Assembly (NCBI GenBank): GCA_046594105.1
Contig: JBKJQB010000113.1
Location: forward strand, 1 to 7,854
DNA: 7,854 bases
From: JBDSGC01 sp046594105
Lineage (GTDB): Bacteria; Acidobacteriota; Thermoanaerobaculia; Gp7-AA8
Reading direction: 5' to 3'
Below, piece by piece: positions 1 through 4,887 of this stretch (position 1 is the stretch's first letter; each line of letters starts with the position of its first letter). The position numbers and the translations under genes are program-made. The notes under the pieces were generated by a model. That model did not search any database. It worked only from the letters and a program-made list of their open reading frames with translations, and was not told where the DNA came from.

Positions 1-106
1 GGGGGAGGTTGCTGGGGAGCGACGTTCACCTCCCACTCAACGATGCGACGCACCGATCACCAGCTTCCAAGAAACCGTCGGAAGGCCGTGCTCTTCCATC
101 GAGAGT

Positions 107-132
107 CCTTCTCCCCGCACACGGGGAGAAGG
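107..132. repeat. hairpin, left arm of repeat copy 1
   Basis: CCTTCTCCCCG and its exact reverse complement CGGGGAGAAGG are separated by the loop CACA. The stem is 11 bp with no mismatch. No T-run follows on either strand, so it does not look like a standard intrinsic terminator. Confidence 0.9.
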
Positions 133-195
133 TGCCGAAGGCGGATGAGGGGAGCTCACTCCACGAAGCTGAACCCCTCATCCCCGCTTCGCGGA

Positions 196-221
196 CCTTC
201 TCCCCGTGTGCGGGGAGAAGG
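196..221. repeat. hairpin, right arm of repeat copy 1
   Basis: This is the same perfect 11-bp stem as in the left arm, here with loop TGTG. It is the exact reverse complement of the left-arm hairpin, so the element can fold as two small hairpins or as one long arm-to-arm stem. Confidence 0.9.
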
Positions 222-282
222 ACTCTCGATGGGGAGGTCCGCAATTGTTCCGACATAGAATCGCGTCCATGACTGCGCCCCT

Positions 283-286
283 GGAG
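283..286 (+). promoter_or_regulatory. ribosome binding site deciding the GTG start at 292
   Basis: GGAG lies 5 bases before the GTG at 292. The only upstream codons in this frame reach back to a TAG at 256-258 and include no ATG, GTG or TTG. The nearby ATG at 269 is in another frame and meets a stop within nine codons. The GTG is therefore the best-supported start. Confidence 0.75.
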
Positions 287-291
287 ACCTG

Positions 292-3200
292 GTGAAACTC
301 GGTATCGATGGCTTCGACTATGCGGATCTCGCCGATCCGAAACGGCTGCAGGATCTCGCGCTGGCGTTTGATCGCTACGCGGCCGCGAGCGACGAATCCC
401 TCTTCGCTCGTTTTGAAGGCTACCGAGCCTCGCTGCAGGGTGGCATCGCTCATGGAGGACTGACCGAGCCGGAAGAGTCGGAACTGCTCATCGAGATGAG
501 CCGCCCGCTTGCGTCGTTCACAGAGGAGCTCTTTCACACGGATGGCACTCCCATCAAGCTGCGAACACAACGCGACGCCCAGGTCGCTCGTTTCAAGAAA
601 GACTTCGTCACCAAACGCGTGGCGAAATGGCAGGAGGTGGCGACGGCGGATGACGACGCGGCCATCGGCCTGCTGATCAAGAGCCTGGCCGGCCACTCCG
701 ATCGCGACGCCGAGCACGCGCTGGCTGTCACCGCAAACCGGCTGCTCGATCTCGAGCGCGAATACCCGCGGGGCGCAGCATCGCTAAGCCCCTCGGAACA
801 GACCCGCGCCGCCCTGGCCCAGCTCCGCGATGAGCTCCGCGCAGCGCATGTTCTCCAGGACATCCTCGGGCCACGGGAGCACCACGACGCGGCATCGCCC
901 GAGAATCTTGCCCGCGAAGCGGCCGCTCTTCACGCCGTCATCGATCGCCTGGTGGCCTGGAGCTCCGGACGTTGGAAGAGCGGCGCCTTCGCCGGATGGA
1001 GCTCCTTTCAGTTGCCGAGGCCCGTCGTCTATGACCATCTCGTGGAAACCGAGCCGGTCGATCGTCATCGAGTCTCCGGAGAGCATGAGCACTTCCGCCG
1101 CCGTGACGGATTCCAGCTCACCGACCCACGGGCCACCCCGCGCGAGGTGACCGACCAGGCGCACTACTGCATCTATTGCCACGAGCGGAAGAAAGACTCC
1201 TGCTCGCGTGGCTTCCAGGAAAAGGAAAACCGTTTCAAGGTCAATCCGCTCGGCGTGCCGCTGGAGGGCTGCCCGCTCAAGGAGCGCATCGGCGAGATGA
1301 ATCTGCTGCGCGCCGAGGGGGAGTCCATCGCCGCGCTGGCCGTGGTGATGATCGATAACCCGATGTGCCCCGGCACCGGCCACCGCATCTGCAACGACTG
1401 CATGAAGTCGTGCATTTTCCAGAAACAGGATCCTGTCAACATCCCCCAGATCGAGACCGGTGCGTTGACCGACGTCCTCTTCCTGCGATGGGGCTTCGAG
1501 ATCTACGCGCTGCTCACGCGATGGAATCCGCTGAACGTGCGGCGTCCCTTTGCCCTGCCATACAACGGAAAGAACGTGCTGGTGGTCGGGCTGGGGCCGG
1601 CGGGATACACGCTCGCCCATTACCTGGCCAACGAGGGATTCGGCGTGGTGGCCATCGACGGCTTGAAGATCGAGCCGCTGGAAGAGCGCTGGATCCAGGA
1701 ACCGATCCGCGACGCGCGCGCTCTCTGGGACAAGCTCGACGAACGGATTCTGGCCGGGTTCGGCGGCGTCTCCGAATACGGCATCACCGTCCGCTGGGAC
1801 AAGAACTTTCTGAAGATCATTCGCATCGCGCTGGAGCGCAAATCGAACATCCGGTTGTATGGCGGCGTACGGTTCGGCGGAACCATCACCATCGAAGACG
1901 CCTTCGACCGCCTCGGATTCGATCACATCGCCATCGCCGCAGGCGCCGGCACGCCGACCATCGTGCGGATGAAAAACAATCTCATCCGCGGCATTCGCAA
2001 GGCCTCCGATTTCCTGATGGCCCTGCAGCTGAGCGGCGCCGGCAAAGCGAACTCGATGTCGAACCTGCAGGTGCGGCTGCCGGCCATCGTCATCGGCGGC
2101 GGACTGACCGCCATCGACACCGCGACCGAACTGCTGGCGTACTACCCCGTGCAGGTTGAGAAGATCCTGGCGCGCTATGAAACCCTGTGCTCCGACCTCG
2201 GCGAGGCAATGGTGCGTGCCGGATACGACGCTGAGGAAATCAGCATCCTTGACGAGTTTCTCCTGCACGGGCGCGCCATCCGCGCGGAACGCCAGCGCGC
2301 GCACGGCGAAGGAGCGAACCCGGACTTCCTCCCCATGCTTCGCACCTGGGGCGGCGCCACCATCGCTTATCGAAAAACGATGGGGGACTCGCCAGCGTAC
2401 CGGCTCAATCACGAGGAGATCATCAAGGCTCTCGAGGAGGGCATCACCTACGCCGAGAACCTCTCGCCGGTGGAAGCGGTCCCCGACGAGTTCGGCCACC
2501 TGAAGTCCGTGCTCTTCTCGCGACAGGCGGTGGAGGATGGCCGCTGGAACGACTCCGGCGAAGTGGTGGAACTGCCTGCGCGGGCGATGATGGTCGCGGC
2601 GGGAACGAGCCCGAACGTCATCTACGAGAAAGAACATCCCGGCACATTCAAGCTCGACAAGTACGGCCAGTTCTTCCAGAGCTTCGCGGCGATCGCTACC
2701 GCATCCGGCGTGGCACAGCCTCATGAGCTACAGGAAGTCGATCCGGTTCGCGAACAGGGTTTCTTCACCTCCTGGGCGCATCCGTCCGATCCGTCGAAGC
2801 GCATCACGTTCTATGGCGACAACCACCCGCGCTATGCCGGCAACGTGGTGAAGGCGATGGCTTCGGCGAAGGACGGCTATCCGTTCGTCACGGGGCTGTT
2901 CGCGGACGAACTGCTGCGCGTGGATCGCGGCGCCGAAGCGCAGCGTCTCCGTGACGATCATTGGACGAAGACCGTCGCTGCACTGGACGAAGGGCTCATC
3001 GCCCGCGTGCATGCGGTGAACCGACTCACGCCCACCATTGTGGAAGTGGTGGTCCGCGCGCCGTTTGCCGCGGAGAAGTTTCTGCCGGGACAGTTCTTCC
3101 GTCTGCAGAACTTCGAAGCATCGGCGCCCGAGGTGGAGGGGACGCGGCTCTCGATGGAAGGCATCGCTCTCACTGGAGCATCGGCCGACGGAGCCAGCGG

Positions 3201-4002
3201 GCTGCTCTCGATGATCGTGCTGGAGATGGGAGGATCCTCGCGCATGGTCGCGCGGCTGAAGATCGGCGAAGCGGTGGTGGTGATGGGTCCAACCGGCGCG
3301 CCGACGGAGATCCCTTCCAACGAGACGATCCTTCTCGCGGGCGGCGGCCTGGGAAACGCGGTGCTCTTCTCCATCGCTCAGGCTCTCAAAGACAACGGCT
3401 GCCGGGTCATCTACTTCGCCGGCTACAAGAAACCGCAGGATGTCTTCAAGCGCGATGAGATCGAGTCGGGAACCGATCAGGTGATCTGGTCGGTGGATGC
3501 GGGTGAACCGATCCTGCCGCGACGGCCGCAGGATCTGTCGTTCGTCGGCAACATCGTGCAGGCGATGCTGGGGTACGCCACCGGAACCCTCGGCAACGGT
3601 TCGCGGCTGGTCGAGTTCCGCGACATCCGCAGAGTGATCGCCATCGGCTCCGATGGGATGATGCGCGCGGTGAAGGAGGCCAGGCACGGCGTGCTCGCGC
3701 CACACCTCGCGCCGGACCACGTCGGAGTCGGCTCCATCAACTCGCCGATGCAATGCATGATGAAACAGGTGTGCGCGCAGTGCCTGCAGCGCCATGTCGA
3801 TCCAGTGACCGGCAAAGAGAGTTTCGTCTTCTCCTGCTTCAATCAGGACCAGCCTCTCGACTCCGTCGACTTTCAAAACCTCCGGGCCCGATTGCGCCAG
3901 AACACCGTGGTGGAGAAATTGAGCAACCTCTGGCTCTCGCGACTCCTCGCGGTGGCCGATGGAGTGGAAGCGGAGGTGCTGCCGCTGCACCCGTCATCCT
4001 AG
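292..4002 (+). CDS. Fe-S flavoprotein oxidoreductase: GltD/NfnB-like module fused to a PyrK/NfnA-like module
   Basis: This 1236-residue, apparently cytoplasmic protein probably moves electrons between NAD(P)H, flavins and Fe-S clusters. Residues 1-280 are charged, probably helical and unrecognised. Residues 290-390 resemble the GltD/NfnB N-terminal Fe-S domain: C293, C296, C304 and C327 (GCPL), then C359 (MCPG), C367, C370 and C374, followed by VNIPQIE. Residues 428-450 hold an FAD Rossmann motif (VVGLGPAGYT). Residues 598-612 hold the second nucleotide-binding motif (VIGGGLTAIDTATE). AAGTSPN (769-775) and the segment 838-862 (YGDNHPRYAGN, then VVKAMASAKDG) close the FAD domain. Residues 895-1190 are PyrK-like: a flavin-domain segment ending VVVMGPTGAP, LLAGGGLGNAVLF (1014-1026) for pyridine nucleotide, and C1155, C1161, C1164, C1182 for a probable [2Fe-2S] cluster. 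GltD and NfnB are about 470 residues and PyrK and NfnA about 260-280, so this chain is a fusion with additions. No signal peptide or membrane segment is seen. No partner gene (glutamate synthase large chain or PyrD) lies nearby, so the substrate is unknown. Confidence 0.85.
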   Translation: MKLGIDGFDYADLADPKRLQDLALAFDRYAAASDESLFARFEGYRASLQGGIAHGGLTEPEESELLIEMSRPLASFTEELFHTDGTPIKLRTQRDAQVARFKKDFVTKRVAKWQEVATADDDAAIGLLIKSLAGHSDRDAEHALAVTANRLLDLEREYPRGAASLSPSEQTRAALAQLRDELRAAHVLQDILGPREHHDAASPENLAREAAALHAVIDRLVAWSSGRWKSGAFAGWSSFQLPRPVVYDHLVETEPVDRHRVSGEHEHFRRRDGFQLTDPRATPREVTDQAHYCIYCHERKKDSCSRGFQEKENRFKVNPLGVPLEGCPLKERIGEMNLLRAEGESIAALAVVMIDNPMCPGTGHRICNDCMKSCIFQKQDPVNIPQIETGALTDVLFLRWGFEIYALLTRWNPLNVRRPFALPYNGKNVLVVGLGPAGYTLAHYLANEGFGVVAIDGLKIEPLEERWIQEPIRDARALWDKLDERILAGFGGVSEYGITVRWDKNFLKIIRIALERKSNIRLYGGVRFGGTITIEDAFDRLGFDHIAIAAGAGTPTIVRMKNNLIRGIRKASDFLMALQLSGAGKANSMSNLQVRLPAIVIGGGLTAIDTATELLAYYPVQVEKILARYETLCSDLGEAMVRAGYDAEEISILDEFLLHGRAIRAERQRAHGEGANPDFLPMLRTWGGATIAYRKTMGDSPAYRLNHEEIIKALEEGITYAENLSPVEAVPDEFGHLKSVLFSRQAVEDGRWNDSGEVVELPARAMMVAAGTSPNVIYEKEHPGTFKLDKYGQFFQSFAAIATASGVAQPHELQEVDPVREQGFFTSWAHPSDPSKRITFYGDNHPRYAGNVVKAMASAKDGYPFVTGLFADELLRVDRGAEAQRLRDDHWTKTVAALDEGLIARVHAVNRLTPTIVEVVVRAPFAAEKFLPGQFFRLQNFEASAPEVEGTRLSMEGIALTGASADGASGLLSMIVLEMGGSSRMVARLKIGEAVVVMGPTGAPTEIPSNETILLAGGGLGNAVLFSIAQALKDNGCRVIYFAGYKKPQDVFKRDEIESGTDQVIWSVDAGEPILPRRPQDLSFVGNIVQAMLGYATGTLGNGSRLVEFRDIRRVIAIGSDGMMRAVKEARHGVLAPHLAPDHVGVGSINSPMQCMMKQVCAQCLQRHVDPVTGKESFVFSCFNQDQPLDSVDFQNLRARLRQNTVVEKLSNLWLSRLLAVADGVEAEVLPLHPSS
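1129..1461 (+). other. N-terminal Fe-S cluster domain (GltD/NfnB type) within the flavoprotein
   Basis: Residues 280-390 carry eight cysteines in two groups: C-x2-C-x7-C with a later GCP, and MCP-x6-C-x2-C-x3-C. In GltD, NfnB and dihydropyrimidine dehydrogenase this domain binds two [4Fe-4S] clusters. The pattern ends in VNIPQIE, which resembles the VTIGNIE segment of GltD. Cluster binding is inferred from this similarity. Confidence 0.75.
2974..3861 (+). other. C-terminal PyrK/NfnA-like reductase domain within the flavoprotein
   Basis: Residues 895-1190 follow the ferredoxin-NADP reductase fold order. A beta-barrel segment comes first (TPTIVEVVVRAP, then FLPGQFFRLQ). A second part, GGSSRMVARLK then VVVMGPTG, follows. 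The nucleotide motif LLAGGGLGNAVLF comes next, and four cysteines lie at the C-terminus. PyrK is the electron-transfer subunit of class 1B dihydroorotate dehydrogenase, and NfnA is its relative in the bifurcating transhydrogenase. Confidence 0.75.
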
Positions 4003-4179
4003 GCCCGCACGGCTGGCAGCGTTGGTTCGCGCAGCGTCCGCCACGATTTTCGCTTCAGCCCCGTTTACTCGGCCGCGTTTGATCACAGATGCCACGCGAG
4101 CGCGTCATTAGATGTGAGGGTACTTACGCAGGAAGCGCAGCGATTGATGGTGAGAAGCGGGAGCCTCCCCATCGAGAGA

Positions 4180-4205
4180 CCTTCTCCCCGCACACGGGGA
4201 GAAGG
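4180..4205. repeat. hairpin, left arm of repeat copy 2
   Basis: This is a perfect 11-bp stem of CCTTCTCCCCG with loop CACA, identical to the left hairpin of copy 1. No T-tract follows, although the structure could still slow or stop transcription from either convergent gene. Confidence 0.9.
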
Positions 4206-4268
4206 TCCGCGAAGCGGGGATGAGGGGTCCTGCTTCATCGCGTGAGCGCCCCTCATCCGCCTTCGGCA

Positions 4269-4294
4269 CCTTCTCCCCGTGTGCGGGGAGAAGG
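4269..4294. repeat. hairpin, right arm of repeat copy 2
   Basis: This is a perfect 11-bp stem of CCTTCTCCCCG with loop TGTG, identical to the right hairpin of copy 1. Confidence 0.9.
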
Positions 4295-4416
4295 ACTCTC
4301 GATGGAAAACACGGCCTGTGACGGTTTCTTATAAGCCGCGCTGAGCTAACACCTGTCATCCTGAAAGCCGCGCAGACGGCGAAGGAGCAACGGAGGATGG
4401 CGCTAGGGTGATCACT

Positions 4417-4887
4417 TCACGTCACCGGGATTGCCGTCTTTCGTTTCACGTAGATCGTTTTCTCCACCGAGGCGTGAACGACGCCCTCCGCATCGATCAG
4501 ATCCACACCGTACGGGCGATCGATCGACTCTCCTGTGGCCGTCAGCGCGCGAATCTCGTCGACCTCCGTTTCGCTGATCAGAAACGTTGCGGAGAGTGTG
4601 CTGCGGCCCGGTTTGCGGAAGCGGATGGAGGCCGCCTTGTCCCAGACAACGTAATCGCGCCCCAGGATCCGCATCAGCATGATCATGAACATGGGGTCGA
4701 CCGCTCCGTACATGCTGCCGCCGTAGATCGTCCCGACGAGATTGCGCGTGCGCCAGGAAAGCGGAAGCCGTATGCGCACTTCACGAAAATCGCGAGCGAT
4801 ATAGGTGACCCGCCCTCCCGTTCCTCGGTAGGCGGGAAACAGGTTGAACTTCCAGCGCATCCAGCGCGTGGCCGCTGACTCAGGCAC
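4417..4887 (-). CDS. DUF4442 hotdog-fold protein (PaaI/thioesterase-like)
   Basis: This 156-residue soluble protein is recognised from the DUF4442 pattern: NLVGTIYGGSMYGAVDPMF (49-67), then a hydrophobic helix and DYVVWDKAASIRFRKPG (78-94). The family has the hotdog fold of PaaI-like acyl-CoA thioesterases. Activity and substrate are not established for most members, so thioesterase function is only suggested. No signal peptide or membrane span is visible, and 156 residues is a usual length. The start is GTG at 4887-4885, inside the end of the upstream CPBP gene (8-bp overlap GTGCCTGA). A GGGAGAG lies 7 bases before it, which favours this start over the ATG nine codons later. It is probably translated by coupling to the CPBP gene as the last gene of that operon. 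Confidence 0.85.
   Translation of the reverse strand: MPESAATRWMRWKFNLFPAYRGTGGRVTYIARDFREVRIRLPLSWRTRNLVGTIYGGSMYGAVDPMFMIMLMRILGRDYVVWDKAASIRFRKPGRSTLSATFLISETEVDEIRALTATGESIDRPYGVDLIDAEGVVHASVEKTIYVKRKTAIPVT

Larger units (their letters stand above)
96..232 (+). repeat. 137-bp nested palindromic repeat, copy 1 (MITE/REP-like)
   Basis: The element begins CCATCGAGAG and ends CTCTCGATGG. Its outer 38 bases (96-133 and 195-232) are perfect inverted repeats. Each arm contains its own palindrome, an 11-bp stem of CCTTCTCCCCG with a 4-base loop (107-132 and 196-221). Inside, ATGAGGGG (145-152) pairs with CCCCTCAT (174-181) around a 21-base centre. A second copy of identical length lies at 4169-4305 in inverted orientation. 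Similarity continues weakly into the flanks, so the full unit may be about 83-242. There is no transposase inside. Short open frames through it exist on both strands but are by-products of the palindrome. The element ends 59 bp before the flavoprotein start, so it could affect that gene's transcription or leader structure. It is probably a non-autonomous mobile or REP-doublet-like element; no named family is claimed. Confidence 0.9.
4169..4305 (-). repeat. 137-bp nested palindromic repeat, copy 2, inverted relative to copy 1
   Basis: Length and architecture equal those of copy 1: 38-base outer arms with one mismatch (A at 4179), two 11-bp hairpins (4180-4205 and 4269-4294), ATGAGGGG (4220-4227) pairing with CCCCTCAT (4249-4256), and a 21-base centre. 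The orientation is set by the inner parts: the GCCGAAGGCGG-type side is on the left in copy 1 and on the right here. The centre differs in sequence between copies while the stems are kept. Flank similarity (AGGCCGTG beside one end, GGAGG-TCC-GC beside the other) suggests a unit of about 4157-4317. It lies between convergent genes and interrupts no reading frame. Confidence 0.9.
4003..4416. other. intergenic region between convergent genes
   Basis: These 414 bp separate the stop of the flavoprotein gene from the stop of the minus-strand DUF4442 gene. Repeat copy 2 occupies 4169-4305. The rest holds no convincing gene. No hairpin followed by a T-run was found for either gene, so the terminators remain unidentified. 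A short hairpin-capable segment near 4354-4387 is described among the findings. Confidence 0.7.

Noticed and set aside
3..34. GGGAGGT (3-9) pairing with ACCTCCC (28-34), a possible terminator of a gene left of the window
   Set aside because: The stem is only 7 bp with an 18-base loop and no T-run follows.
96..232. Possible CRISPR-type array
   Set aside because: The palindromes occur as two arms of one element, without regularly spaced spacers or cas genes.
9..272. Small open frames through the first repeat (87, 76 and 71 codons)
   Set aside because: They translate the palindromic repeat itself and recur in copy 2, so they are by-products of the repeat and not genes.
233..291. TAGAAT at 256-261 as a -10 box for the flavoprotein gene
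   Set aside because: No acceptable -35 box lies at the right distance; the only TTG-like match is too close.
784..3990. Two long minus-strand open frames (646 and 420 codons) opposite the flavoprotein gene
   Set aside because: They are antisense to a gene with clear domain motifs, show no recognisable domain, and are expected from high-GC codon use.
4365..4380. GCCG/CGGC hairpin followed by TTTC on the minus strand as terminator of the DUF4442 gene
   Set aside because: The stem is only four base pairs and the T-run is too short.
4408..4878. 156-codon plus-strand frame opposite the DUF4442 gene
   Set aside because: It mirrors the real gene, whose motif and ribosome binding site are clear.
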